64,000 bases of DNA from an uncultured Clostridia bacterium. GTDB lineage: Bacteria; Bacillota; Clostridia; TANB77; CAG-508. This document shows, one piece after another, positions 17,987 to 27,751 of the stretch (the stretch's first letter is position 1; each line of letters opens with the position of its first letter). The DNA is taken from positions 558,001 through 622,000 of the forward strand of contig CAKMVZ010000001.1 in assembly GCA_928721915.1 (NCBI GenBank), written 5' to 3'. The notes beneath the pieces were generated by a model, which worked only from the letters and a program-made list of their open reading frames with translations, searched no databases and had not been told where the DNA came from. The position numbers and the translations under genes were made by a program.

Positions 17987-18384
17987 ATTAACGATTATAA
18001 TAAAATTGAATATTGGCAAGAGTTGGCTCAATATGATTTAGATACAGCCAAAGCTATGTTAAAAAGTAAAAGATATTTATATGTCGGTTTCATGTTTAAC
18101 CAGGCAATTGAAAAAATAATTAAAGCGTATTTTGTAAAAGTAAAAAATGAGCAACCTCCATATACACATAAATTGATAAGATTAGCTGAAGAATCTAATT
18201 TATATAAAATAATGTCTGAATGTCAGAAAGATTTTATCGATTTTATAACACCACTTAATATTGAAGCAAGATATCCAACTGTAAAAAAAGAGTTGTTTGA
18301 AACTTTAAATAAGGATAAATGTAAAAAATTGTAAAGAATACAGAGGAGATGATGAAATGGATAAAAGACAAGTTAGAAAATTAG
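17987..18384 (+). CDS. HEPN-domain protein, MNT partner; one-base loss in an A-run
   Basis: HEPN proteins pair with minimal nucleotidyltransferases in toxin-antitoxin modules. YWQELAQYDLDTAKAML, FMFNQAIEKIIKAYF and the THKL motif are typical. The best-placed RBS (AAGGAGG, 17972-17978) points to ATT at 17987 as start, where homologues have Met in MNDYNKIEYW; ATG at 17966 lies before the RBS. The frame stops at 18334, but one more A in the A6 run at 18323-18328 would extend it to KKIVKNTEEMMKWIKDKLEN and stop at 18384, overlapping the MNT gene as is usual for such pairs. I see no RX4-6H RNase motif. Confidence 0.75.
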
Positions 18385-18671
18385 TTGAGGAATATGCAAA
18401 AATAGTAATTTCAAATATGGTTGTAAATAAAATTATTTTATATGGTTCTTATGCAAGAGGAGATTACAGGAAAGATAGTGATATAGATGTTGCTGTGATT
18501 GTCCCTAGAACAAGTATATCAAAAAATATTTTAGAAGATATGGCAAAGTTGTGTAAATTAAGGAGAGATATTTCAAGTGATATAGAACCAGTTTTGTTAA
18601 TAGATGAATATGATCCAAGTGGCTTTTTAGACAGCATTTCAGAATATGGAGAAATTATATATCAAAGATAA
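18357..18671 (+). CDS. Minimal nucleotidyltransferase (MNT) domain protein
   Basis: 104 aa. The nucleotidyltransferase signature is GSYARGDYRKDSDIDVAV (GSxARGxxxxxSDIDL), with further acidic residues in SSDIEPVLLID. RBS GAGGAG. In HEPN/MNT modules of the MntA/HepT type, the MNT protein AMPylates the HEPN partner and neutralises it. Adjacent to and overlapping the restored HEPN frame, so an operon is very likely. Possible defence or stabilisation role. Confidence 0.85.
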   Translation: MDKRQVRKLVEEYAKIVISNMVVNKIILYGSYARGDYRKDSDIDVAVIVPRTSISKNILEDMAKLCKLRRDISSDIEPVLLIDEYDPSGFLDSISEYGEIIYQR

Positions 18672-18758
18672 AAAACATTTTTAAAATTTAAATTTTTAGA
18701 TTTATTTTTTTAAAATAAAAATTCAAAATTACTAAGAAAAGAAGTGGAATAAAATTTG

Positions 18759-18808
18759 TCTCTTAAGAGAAAACTAGAATTAAAAGTTTTCTTTTAAGAG
18801 ATTTTTTA
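18759..18808. repeat. Hairpin repeat family 1, copy 2
   Basis: Same 50-bp inverted repeat and flanks as the copy at 17715, extending to TTTTTTAATGTTTTAGTT. It follows the MNT gene. Confidence 0.75.
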
Positions 18809-18895
18809 ATGTTTTAGTTTAAGTGTTTTAAATATCTTTAAAAAATATAAGTTGGTAAAAGTTACCTCGTTATATAAAATAATTTTTTAAAACTA

Positions 18896-18950
18896 TTTAC
18901 AATTAAAAATATTAAAGTTATAATTTTAGTAAATTGGTTGTATAACCAAT
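18896..18950 (+). promoter_or_regulatory. Promoter plus palindrome upstream of prepilin locus 1
   Basis: TTTACA (18896), 17-bp spacer, TATAAT (18919-18924), then the palindrome ATTGGTTGTATAACCAAT (18933-18950). The same arrangement with near-identical spacer occurs at 51389-51444 before prepilin locus 2. Confidence 0.7.
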
Positions 18951-18992
18951 ATAAATTTGAAAAATAAAATTAAAATGATAGGGAGGAAAAGC

Positions 18993-19076
18993 GTGGATAG
19001 ACAAAAGAAAAGTTTAAATTTTACAAATCGTGAAACCCTTGCGGCTGTACACACACACACACACACACACTTATAA
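18993..19076 (+). CDS. Micro-ORF ending in an (AC)11 tract
   Basis: GTG start behind GGGAGG. It encodes about 27 residues, MDRQKKSLNFTNRETLAAV then alternating His-Thr from an AC dinucleotide repeat of 11 units (19049-19070), ending at 19076. Changing the repeat number alters only the last few residues and the stop, since all frames close soon after. It may be a leader peptide or a truncated gene start; function unknown. It lies between the shared prepilin promoter and a strong terminator. Confidence 0.45.
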   Translation: MDRQKKSLNFTNRETLAAVHTHTHTHL

Positions 19077-19107
19077 TTAGTTTTAATAGAAAAGAAAATA
19101 TATTTTT

Positions 19108-19162
19108 AAATAGCAATAAAGCTTATTGTTCATCGATACAATAGGTTTTATTGCTATTTTTA
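19108..19162 (+). terminator. Intrinsic terminator after the micro-ORF
   Basis: AAATAGCAATAAA...TTTTATTGCTATTT stem plus an inner GCTTATTGT/ACAATAGG pairing, followed by a T-rich run. Confidence 0.75.
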
Positions 19163-19264
19163 TTTTTCATTAATACAATAGGTTTTGTTATTGATGGTTT
19201 TTGATATTTTTATATGTTTTTTAATTTTTTTAAATGTTTTTATATGTTTTTTAATAACTGCTGT

Positions 19265-19476
19265 GAGTCCAGTTTTATGTAAGTTTATATTTTCTTACAT
19301 TTCACTCCTCGGCTTCCGACGTGTCTGAACAAATTCTAATAAAACCCGAACGAAATTTTTGAGCCGACTTCGCGCTGGCTTTTCTTTTCGGCTTTTATAA
19401 GAATTTGTAACATTCACTCTGGTCACATTCGTCGTTCCATTACAGAAAATATAAACTTACATAAAACTTACTGTAG
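19265..19476. repeat. Nested-palindrome element, copy B
   Basis: Outer arms AGTTTTATGTAAGTTTATAT (from 19271) and its complement (to about 19472); inner arms ACAAATTCTAATAAAACCCG and TTTTATAAGAATTTG. Between arms lie CATTTCACTCCTCGG and ACATTCGTCGTTCCATT, shared with the element at 46771. GC-richer core; no protein coding seen. Confidence 0.6.
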
Positions 19477-19504
19477 AGGCAGTAAATAAATTTTGTATAA
19501 AAAG

Positions 19505-19600
19505 TAAGTTAGAAAATTGATTAAAGAATTGATAGAAATTTCAAAAAAATTAGAAAGTTAATTAAAGAATTGATAAAAATTTAAAAAATTAATAAAAAAT
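19505..19600. repeat. Imperfect tandem repeat before prepilin gene 1
   Basis: Two copies of about 45 bp built on TTAGAAARTTRATTAAAGAATTGATA. Confidence 0.5.
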
Positions 19601-19620
19601 ATTAGGAGGTAAGGATACTT

Positions 19621-21506
19621 ATGAAAAAGAAAAATTATGAAAAGCGGGATAACACTGATTGCATTAATTATAACGATAATAGTATTATTAATATTAGCAG
19701 GAGTAACAATATCAGCTTTAGTGCGGAGAAAATGGAATATTAAATCAAGCAATAAATTCAGCTGATAGAACAAAAGTAGAAGATGCAAGAGAAAGAATAG
19801 CAATGGAGATAGTAGGAAGTTATGATAGTAATGGAAGATTAGATGTAAGTAGTTTAAAAAGTAATTTAGAAAATCATTTAGGAATAGATACAAGTAATAT
19901 TGGAACATCACTTCCAACAGGAACAATAACATTAGATGGAATAGATTTTTATATAAATACAGATGAAGAAGTAATAGAAGGGAAGGCAATAGCAAATGGA
20001 AGTTGGAATAGTGAAAAGAAAGTAAATAGTCCAGAGTTAATGGAAGGAATGACAGCAGTGTATTGGGATGATTCTGAAAATGAAATAGAGTTAACAGCTG
20101 AAAGTTCAGAGGAAGAATGGAATAATTGGTATAATTATAACGGAGATGGAGATGGTCAAAATAGATGGGCAAATGCAGTAACAAAAGATGAGAATGGAAA
20201 TATAACAGGTTACTGGGTATGGATACCAAGATATGCATATAAAATAGAAAATGGATTATTTACAAGTACAGCTGGAGAAATCTCAATAAAATTCTTACAA
20301 GGAACAAGTGATTTAGATGAAGAAGGAAATAGAATAAGTAGAGAATATAGTTATACAATAGATGAAACAAACGAAGTAAATAATCACATGAATGACTATA
20401 TAGTTCATCCAGCTTTTAGAGATGGCACATCAAATAATTTCATGAATGGAGAATGGGACGAAGAAGTAAGTGGCTTTTGGGTAGCAAAATATGAAGCGGG
20501 ATATCAGGCAAATACGATAACAAATAATAATGGAGTATTATCAACAGAAATCTCAAATGCAGATGATGAAATAGTATATTCAGATTTAAAATATACAAGT
20601 TATAATAGCGGTTTATTAACAAATGCATTAAATCAAGATTTAAGTAATACAGGGTATTCAGGTGAAAGCTTATCTTATCCAGTATTTATTCCATTAACAT
20701 ATTCATATAATGTAATATGCATAGGAGATAGTTATGTATTAAGCAAAGCAATAGATACAGCAAATAATTTCTACGGTTTAAGTTCAGATATAACAGATAG
20801 CCATATGATAAAAAATAGCGAATGGGGAGCAGTAGCATATTTAGCTCAAAGTAGTTATGGAAGAAATGGAACAGAAGTAACTATAAATAATTATTATACA
20901 AGTGAATCAAATCCATATAGAGTGGCAGTAACAGGATTAGCTGGAAATGATGTTTTAGCAGAAAAAACAACAGATTTAAATAATGTAAAATCATATAATA
21001 CAGAGAATGGAATGAAAGCAAGTACAACAGGAAATATCACGGGAGCATATGATTTAAGTGGAGGTCTATGGGAAAGAACAGTGGGATATATTTCAAATGG
21101 ACATGAAAGGTTAATAAGAGTTGGAATTGGGGGTTCGTCAGGAGGATTAATTGGAGCAACAATTACAGCAAATGAAAATGGATATCAGAGTTTAAGTACG
21201 AGAGATTATACAGTGTATCCATATGATAGATTAAATGATAGTTATTCAAATAATTATTATACTTATAAAGAATTGCTATCAAGTACTTATGGATATGGGA
21301 ATGCAATTTTAGAAACATCAAGTGGGACAAGTTCTGCAAGTAGTTGGAATTTAGATTTTTCTTCTTTTATTTATGATAGTTCAACTTTTTTTATAAATGG
21401 TGGCTGTTACTATAGCAAGTCAGATGCTGCTTTGTTTGGATTTCGAAATTCGGATGCTAGTGCATATTACCTTGATGGATTTCGTGTGGTATTAATTAAT
21501 GAGTAG
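19621..21506 (+). CDS. Prepilin-like surface protein with FGE/C-type-lectin-like C-terminus; two CGG +1 frameshifts
   Basis: ATG 19621 follows AGGAGG. Skipping C19645 and C19724 gives one 627-aa protein. Its N-terminus MKKKNYEKG is followed by ITLIALIITIIVLLILAG, a type IV prepilin-like signal and helix (prepilin peptidase would cut after Gly9; Ala replaces the usual Glu5), then VTISALVGENGILNQAINS. The body has WIPRYAYKIENG and GFWVAKYEAGY, and ends FGFRN...YYLDGFRVVLINE, which resembles sulfatase-modifying-factor/C-type-lectin folds. Without the shifts no signal or helix is made. Probably a cell-surface or pilus-linked binding protein. Confidence 0.8.
19645..19647 (+). other. CGG +1 frameshift site 1 in prepilin gene 1
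   Basis: AAG-CGG-G gives Gly9, the prepilin-peptidase glycine. The homologous position is recoded in the gene at 57903. Confidence 0.8.
19724..19726 (+). other. CGG +1 frameshift site 2 in prepilin gene 1
   Basis: GTG-CGG-A gives Gly35 of VGENGILNQA. The homologous position is recoded in the gene at 51508. Confidence 0.8.
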
Positions 21507-21783
21507 CTATTAAATAACATGTTTTTAGTGTCTTTAGGGACGTGTTGGAGTGCGGAAAAAATTACCACTTCTTGTGGGTCGAACAAAAAATATAAAAATT
21601 GCTGTGGTAGAAACAAGTAAAATAGGCAATTGCACAGGTTGGTAGATAATTATATTTTATATTTTGTCAACGAATTGTCAACCTTAAAAATTGTATAATA
21701 AATTAATTAAAAGAGTTAGTATATTTATGATATTGTGCTAACTCTTTTAATTATAATATTATAAATGTAATATAAAGAAGGAG
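21507..21783. other. Spacer before the integrase: paired repeats and a hairpin
   Basis: It holds TTGTCAACGAATTGTCAACC (two TTGTCAAC repeats 11 bp apart, about 21665), a possible integrase arm-site pair, and a hairpin AAAAGAGTTAG/CTAACTCTTTT (about 21709-21751). No ORF. Confidence 0.4.
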
Positions 21784-21792
21784 ATGGTTTCT

Positions 21793-23066
21793 ATGATAAG
21801 TATTAGAAAAAGAGGAAAAGTGTACCAATATTCATTTGAGATATCAAAGGTTGATGGAAAGAGGAAAAGAAAGAGTAAATCTGGATTCAAAACGAAAAAA
21901 GAAGCTATGGAAGCTGGAATTGTAGAATACAATAACTATTTTAATAATGATTGTAACACAAGAGATGAAAAAATATCATATAGTGATTATTTAGATTTAT
22001 GGATTGAAGATTACAAGCAAAATATGAAGTATAATACTGTACGAATATATAAAAGTATAATAGAAAAATATTTAAAACCTAATTTAGGGCAATATAGATT
22101 ATATGGAATAACAAGTTACCAATTAAATAACTTTATCATTGAATTATGTAATAAATATGATTATTCAAGAGATTATATAAGGAATATCTTGAAAGTGTTA
22201 AAAGTCTCTTTTAGAGATGCAACAGATTTATATGGTTTTATTAATTATAATCCAACATTAACTATAAAAGTGCCAACTAAATATGTAAAAAAAATCGAAT
22301 AAATAAACATCATTTATATAACCAAGAAGAAATAGACAAAATTCTGACAAGATTCAAGAAAAACGATGTGTTTGTATATGCTTTCTTAACAGCTTGCTAT
22401 ACAGGAATGAGAACAGGTGAAGGGTTTGCGCTGACTTGGGACGACATAGATTTTGAAAACAAAATTATAAAAGTAAAACATAACGTTTATGCTAAAAATA
22501 AAGATAACAAAGGCAAATGGTATATAGGAGATACAAAAACAGAAACAGGAGAAAGACAGATCTATATTTGTAATACATTACTAAAAATACTAGAAGAATA
22601 TAAGCAAAGACAAACTATAAACAAGAAAAAATGTGATACTGATTATTATAGCCACTATTTAGAAGAAGTAACGAATAAATATGGTAAAATAACTGAATAT
22701 AGAATAATTGAAGTTAAAGGCAAGGCTAGATCATCTAATAAAATAAATTTAGTTTTCGTTAATAAAAAAGGAAAATATTCTGGAACAGATAGTATTAGAT
22801 ACCCATTTAAAATTATTCACAATGAAATTGGATTAAGTAATTGTAGATTTTACGATTTAAGGGTAACTTATGCAACTAAAATATTACATGGTGGAGCAGA
22901 AATAAGAGATGTTGCAGATTTGCTTGGTCATAGTAAGATAGAAACTACTGAAAATTATTATATATCAAGTACAGAAGAACCAAGAAAAAAAGCAAATGAA
23001 TTTTTAGAAAAATCAATTCAAACAGATGTTATAAAGAATATTATAAATTTTGGGGAATTTCTATAA
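21793..23066 (+). CDS. Tyrosine recombinase/integrase, frame broken in an A-run
   Basis: Phage/ICE-type integrase. RBS AAGGAG; start at ATG 21793 (MISIRKRGKVYQYSFEI). An arm-binding domain, then a core-binding domain YLDLWIEDYKQNMKYNTVRI. The frame stops at 22301 because an A-run at about 22286-22293 is one base short; with one more A it continues KKNRINKHHLYNQEEIDKIL into the catalytic domain. There TGMRTGE supplies the first Arg, RFYDLR box II (Tyr in place of the first His), LGHS box III and the Tyr nucleophile in ENYY. Likely mobilised the defence genes downstream. Possibly inactive. Confidence 0.85.
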
Positions 23067-23132
23067 AAGGATTGAAACTTTTAAGAATTCTTTATACGTA
23101 TATATACAAAAAATAAGATTGGAGATAACTAG

Positions 23133-23330
23133 AGTGTTAGAGAATATAAACCACTATTAGAATTTATAGATGAGGAAAAACAAAATTCAAGAAAACAAGC
23201 ATTTTCAAAATTTTGTTTAGGAGCTTATTACTATTTTGAATTCGGAAATATTGAAAGAAATGAAAATGGAAAATTGAATAGAGTATTGCGAAATGAGTTG
23301 AGAATTCGTATGGAATGTGATATAACATAG
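23133..23330 (+). pseudogene. Short reading frame without a start, unknown
   Basis: An open stretch encoding EYKPLLEFIDEEKQ...FCLGAYYYFEFGNIER...LRIRMECDIT and a TAG stop. There is no start codon or RBS in frame and a TAG lies just upstream. It may be the tail of a decayed gene in the mobile region. Not recognised. Confidence 0.35.
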
Positions 23331-23367
23331 GATGAATAAAAAAATCGAGAAATGAGGAAAAAACAAT

Positions 23368-25146
23368 ATGGATAGAATCACAAAATCTTTTTTAGAAGAG
23401 TTTAGTAAAGTAAATGAAATTACTAAATTGGACGAATCAAAACAATATGAATATTTTGCCAATTATTGTGCTATAATGAAAGAATATGGGAATAGCAATT
23501 TCGATTTAGATGAAATATCAACAGGTGATGCGACACAAGGAATCGATGGTATAGGAATTATTGTAAATAATAAAATAGTAAATAATGTTGAAGAAGCCAA
23601 AGATTTAATAGAATTTAATAAATATTTAAATGTAAAGTTTGTTTTAATTCAATCAAAAACAAGCTCGAATTTTTCTAGTCCAGATATTTTGAATTTTTTC
23701 GCTTGGACAGAAGTTTATTTTTCTGGTGATAAAGACTCTTTTAAAAATGAAAAAATGAAAAAATTTGTTGAAATCAAAGAATTCATATATAGTACTGAAA
23801 ATTGTAGTTATATGAGTAAGTCTAATCCAATTTTGGAAATGTATTATATAACAACAGGAAACTGGGTAGATGATCAAAATGTAAACACTATTATCGAGAA
23901 TAATAAGAAAAAATTAAAGGATAGCAATTTATTTTCTAAAGTGGAATTTTCACCAATAGGAGCCTCAGAAGTTCAGGAATTATATAGAAAGACTAAAGAA
24001 AAATCTTCAGCTATATTTAATTTTGATAAGAGGGTAACTATTCCAGCAGATGGAAAAATTAAAGAAGGATATTATGGAATTATTCCTTTTTCAGAATATA
24101 GAAAAATAATAATTGATGAAAAAGATAATATAAAAAACGTCTTTGAAGATAATATAAGAGATTTTTTAGGAGATGATAATGATGTAAACGAATCTATGAA
24201 TGAAACATTGAACAATCCTAAAAGTATAATGAAATTTGGACTATTGAATAACGGAATAACAATCGTAACAGAGAATATTTTAGTAACTGGAGATAGGTTC
24301 TCTATAACGAATTACCAAATTGTAAATGGATGTCAAACTAGTCACATTCTTTATCAAAATAGAGAATTAAATTCTATTGAACGAGTATATGTTCCTATAA
24401 GAATAATTGCAACTGAAGATGATGAACTAAAAAATGAAATAACAACAGCTACTAATAATCAAACAGCGATAAAAAAAGAACAACTTGCTGCTTTATCAAG
24501 TTATCAAAGGAAGTTAGAACAATATTATGAAACATATCCAGACAATGGATTTAAATTATATTATGAAAGAAGAACTAATCAATATAATCAAACTACAATA
24601 CAAAAAAATAAAATAGTAAGTATATCTACACAAATAAAAGCATTTTCATCAATGTTTTTGGAGATTCCACATGCCGTATCTGGATTTTATGGTACTGTTG
24701 TAAAAAAATCAGAAGGGGAAATATTTAATAGTACTGATAAATTAATAATGTATTATGTAAGTGCGTTAACTTTATACAAATTAGAATATTATTTTAAAAG
24801 TGGAACCTTAGATAGTAAATATAGAAGGGCTAAAAATCATATGTTAATGTTATTTAAAATAATTATTTTTAATAATGACATACCTAAATTTAATAGTGCT
24901 GATATGGAAAGAAAATGTCAAGAAATGTTAAAGGTGCTTGAAGAAAATAATACAGCCATATTTGAAGATATAATAAATGTGATTAGAGATAATTCGGAAA
25001 AATTTGATATGACTGATAGAAAATTGTTTGAAAGAAAGGAAACGACAGATAATTTAAAGGAAACTATTACTCCAATAATAGAAAAGTATAATTCTGCTAA
25101 TCCAGAAACAAGGGCGAAAACAAAACAAATAAGTTTATTTGATTAA
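23368..25146 (+). CDS. AIPR-family abortive infection protein
   Basis: 592 aa. GIDGIGIIVNNKIV followed by FVLIQSKTSSNFSS (about residues 50-105) forms the PD-(D/E)XK-like N-terminal core of AIPR proteins. LLNNGITIVTENILV and NYQIVNGCQTSHILYQN (about residues 292-330) are the hallmark AIPR block. RBS GAGGAAA. Family members are linked to abortive phage defence and are often solitary nucleases. Next to an integrase and other defence-type genes. Complete. Confidence 0.85.
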   Translation: MDRITKSFLEEFSKVNEITKLDESKQYEYFANYCAIMKEYGNSNFDLDEISTGDATQGIDGIGIIVNNKIVNNVEEAKDLIEFNKYLNVKFVLIQSKTSSNFSSPDILNFFAWTEVYFSGDKDSFKNEKMKKFVEIKEFIYSTENCSYMSKSNPILEMYYITTGNWVDDQNVNTIIENNKKKLKDSNLFSKVEFSPIGASEVQELYRKTKEKSSAIFNFDKRVTIPADGKIKEGYYGIIPFSEYRKIIIDEKDNIKNVFEDNIRDFLGDDNDVNESMNETLNNPKSIMKFGLLNNGITIVTENILVTGDRFSITNYQIVNGCQTSHILYQNRELNSIERVYVPIRIIATEDDELKNEITTATNNQTAIKKEQLAALSSYQRKLEQYYETYPDNGFKLYYERRTNQYNQTTIQKNKIVSISTQIKAFSSMFLEIPHAVSGFYGTVVKKSEGEIFNSTDKLIMYYVSALTLYKLEYYFKSGTLDSKYRRAKNHMLMLFKIIIFNNDIPKFNSADMERKCQEMLKVLEENNTAIFEDIINVIRDNSEKFDMTDRKLFERKETTDNLKETITPIIEKYNSANPETRAKTKQISLFD

Positions 25147-25502
25147 GATATCTTTTATCAATAAACGAGCATAAAACAGGTGTTTTTTATAAGTAATCAC
25201 GGAATGTGAGATGTTGCTAGGTGCTATCACTTAAAAATTTGATACAATAGTTGAGTTTACTGCTTTTGAAGATTTTGTTACTTATGAAAGAAAAGACAAA
25301 AATAAGATAAAAAGAGTAGAAAATTATAAAATTAAGGTAACGATAGAAGTTGATATAGTATGCGGAGTAGTATAAATTAATAAAAAAATAAATTAATGTT
25401 TGGAGATAAAACTTGATTGGAAGTCTTTGTCAAAAGGCTTTCTTTTTCTGAGTTTTTATGATAATATATATAAAAAATAAATAGTAAGGAAAATACAAAA
25501 AA
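25147..25502. other. Spacer with a gene-tail remnant
   Basis: A stretch of open frame (about 25240-25374) encodes VEFTAFEDFVTYERKDK...YKIKVTIEVDIVCGVV and a stop, without start codon; a TAA precedes it. It looks like the 3' end of a lost gene. Nothing else recognised. Confidence 0.35.
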
Positions 25503-27061
25503 TTGGACGATAAAAAGAAATTAGTAGAAAAATTCTATAATGATTATTATTTAGGAGATCATATAAAACTATGTCGCATAAAGAAGATTGAATTTGATAA
25601 ACAAGGGTACTTTGTTTTTTCAAAAATTAATCAAATTGATGATTATAAAAATTTTGATGAATATATTAAACATTTTTCTAAACAATTTTTTAAAGAAAAT
25701 TTAAGTATTGATTTATTAGAAAAAAGTGATTCATTAGCAATAGATAAAGCAATGAGTAGTATACTATATCATTTATTTTAAATATTGATAGATTAAAAAT
25801 ACTTGATTCTGCGATAACAGAAGAACAGGCTATAAATATTTTCGGGATTTCTATTTCAGATATTTATGATATAACTGGTTTAATAATTTTAAGAGTATTA
25901 ATATACAATGATTATATATATAGAAAAAACATGACAAGTAATGATAGGATGATTTTTTTTGGTACCACAAAACCTACATGTTGGTTTTCTGCAAAAGAAA
26001 TAAATATTCTTAATAAAGATATTGAGCTAGAATGCATAAAAAAATATCTTGAACTATTTTCAGTTGAATTAGAAGATGTATCTACAGTAGAAGACACTAA
26101 GAAAATTATTAAAGCAGAGAATAATTATATATTAATGTATCTAGGAGAATTTTGCACATATATTTTTAATGAATGTGAAAAATTAATAATTGAATATTTT
26201 AAAAATCTTAAAGATAATAAATTAGATAGTTATTATAAAAAAAGAGAAAAATCTTTTGAAAAATATGTTAGAAATATTTTGAGAAACATATATGATGATG
26301 TAATGACGAATGCAAAGTATATTGATGATAAATCAAGGAAAATGGAATTAGATAATTTAATTATTAAAGATGATATTTGTATCAATTTTGAATGCAAATC
26401 TTCTGGATTTAATATATATAATGCTCATAATGACACAGAAACAATGATGAATATAAAAAAAGCTTTTGGAAGAGGTTATTTTTCAATAGACACATTTCAT
26501 AGAACGTTAGAAAAAAATGAAGGGTACATTGAGTTAGAAATAGAAAATAAAAAACAACAATTTAATTTGAAAGATAAGAAAGTAATTTCATTTAATATTA
26601 CTTTATACCCTGTCGAATTTTTGAGTACAAGTATACATTTTTTTGATAAAGAAATCAAAGACAGTATTTCTGTTTTTCCAATTACAATAAATGTTATTGA
26701 CTTACATAGTATAATATTACTTAGTAATATAAATAAGGAATTATTTGAAATTTATGCAAAAGAGAGATTTTTTTCTATAAATAATATTAAGAAATTTAAA
26801 ATAGATTATGATGAGATTGATGCATTTGGATATGTAACAGATGATAGTTTAAATAATGGATATAAAATGATGAAAAAACTAGCAAATGTAAATCCAAATG
26901 TTGAACAACATATTATGATAAATAATAGTGCATATAGAAAAGAAGTAAATACAATATTAGCATCATTTGGAGTTTATGTTCTAGTTGATGAATTACTAGA
27001 TGTAGATTTGAAAAGAGTTTTTGAAAAGATATTTCCAAAAAATGAAAAAACAAACAGTTAA
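25503..27061 (+). CDS. Putative PD-(D/E)XK nuclease-like defence protein, frame broken by one base
   Basis: TTG start at 25503 (MDDKKKLVEKFYNDYYLGD). The frame stops at 25781 in a T-run (TTATTTTAAATATTG); one more T gives HLFLNIDRLKILDSAITEEQ and a continuous frame to 27061, about 519 aa. In the middle MELDNLIIKDDICINFECKS (about residue 285) has the D-x(n)-ExK spacing of restriction-endonuclease-like folds. The rest is unfamiliar. Neighbours are AIPR and a SieB-like gene. The break may be real decay, a slippery tract or an error. Confidence 0.6.
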
Positions 27062-27119
27062 ATAAATATCAAAATCATTGAGAAAGATTAAAACATAATA
27101 AATAAAATGGAGATAGAAA

Positions 27120-27710
27120 ATGAGTGAATTTTTTGATTTTATAAAAACATTAATTGAAAAATATGGATTAAAAAGTTTAATAGCTTTTGTTTTGAGTATA
27201 TTTACAATTACTGTTATACCTAAAGCTTGGATAGAAAAGTTACCTTTTAATGATAAAAGTATTTATTGGACAATAGGAGTATCTTTTGCTATATGGCTTA
27301 TTATTTTACATTGTGTAATTTTAATATTTAGAAAAATTAATAATAAAATTAGTTATAATATATATAAAGAAAAATCTAATGAAGAAAGTAATAGAGAAGC
27401 ATTAGAATTATTATGGACAATCATCGATGGATTTTCTGAAAATGATAGAAAAGATATTATGAATTTTTTAAATACAAATAACGAACCTGTTTCAAAAGGT
27501 GAAACAGGTTTGGGTGGCTTATATAATAGTAACCTAGTTATTAAGACTGAGAAAAGAATTCCTGTAGACGAGGAAGTTACTTTTTATGGTACAGATAAGA
27601 AAGTAAAAATGACAAGATATGATACATATTTATATAAATTAAAAGATTCTATTTATAAAGCATTAAAATATTCTTTAGATGAATATGGAAGAATAAGTCA
27701 TTTCGAATAA
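27120..27710 (+). CDS. Two-helix membrane protein, SieB-like
   Basis: 196 aa with membrane segments at about residues 20-35 and 49-69, then a cytoplasmic domain EALELLWTIIDGFSENDRKDIM and a C-terminal LYKLKDSIYKALKYSLDEYG. The layout resembles superinfection-exclusion protein B (SieB), but the match is from overall pattern only. RBS GGAGA. It follows the nuclease-like gene by 58 bp and precedes a DUF1016 nuclease, suggesting co-transcription. Confidence 0.5.
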   Translation: MSEFFDFIKTLIEKYGLKSLIAFVLSIFTITVIPKAWIEKLPFNDKSIYWTIGVSFAIWLIILHCVILIFRKINNKISYNIYKEKSNEESNREALELLWTIIDGFSENDRKDIMNFLNTNNEPVSKGETGLGGLYNSNLVIKTEKRIPVDEEVTFYGTDKKVKMTRYDTYLYKLKDSIYKALKYSLDEYGRISHFE

Positions 27711-27751
27711 ATTACTAAATTAAATACAAAAAGTATATGAGGAGGAAATCT

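Noticed and set aside
19558..20238. Long leucine-rich reverse-strand reading frame
   Set aside because: It is the antisense shadow of prepilin gene 1; it has low-complexity Leu/His/Tyr composition and no family features.
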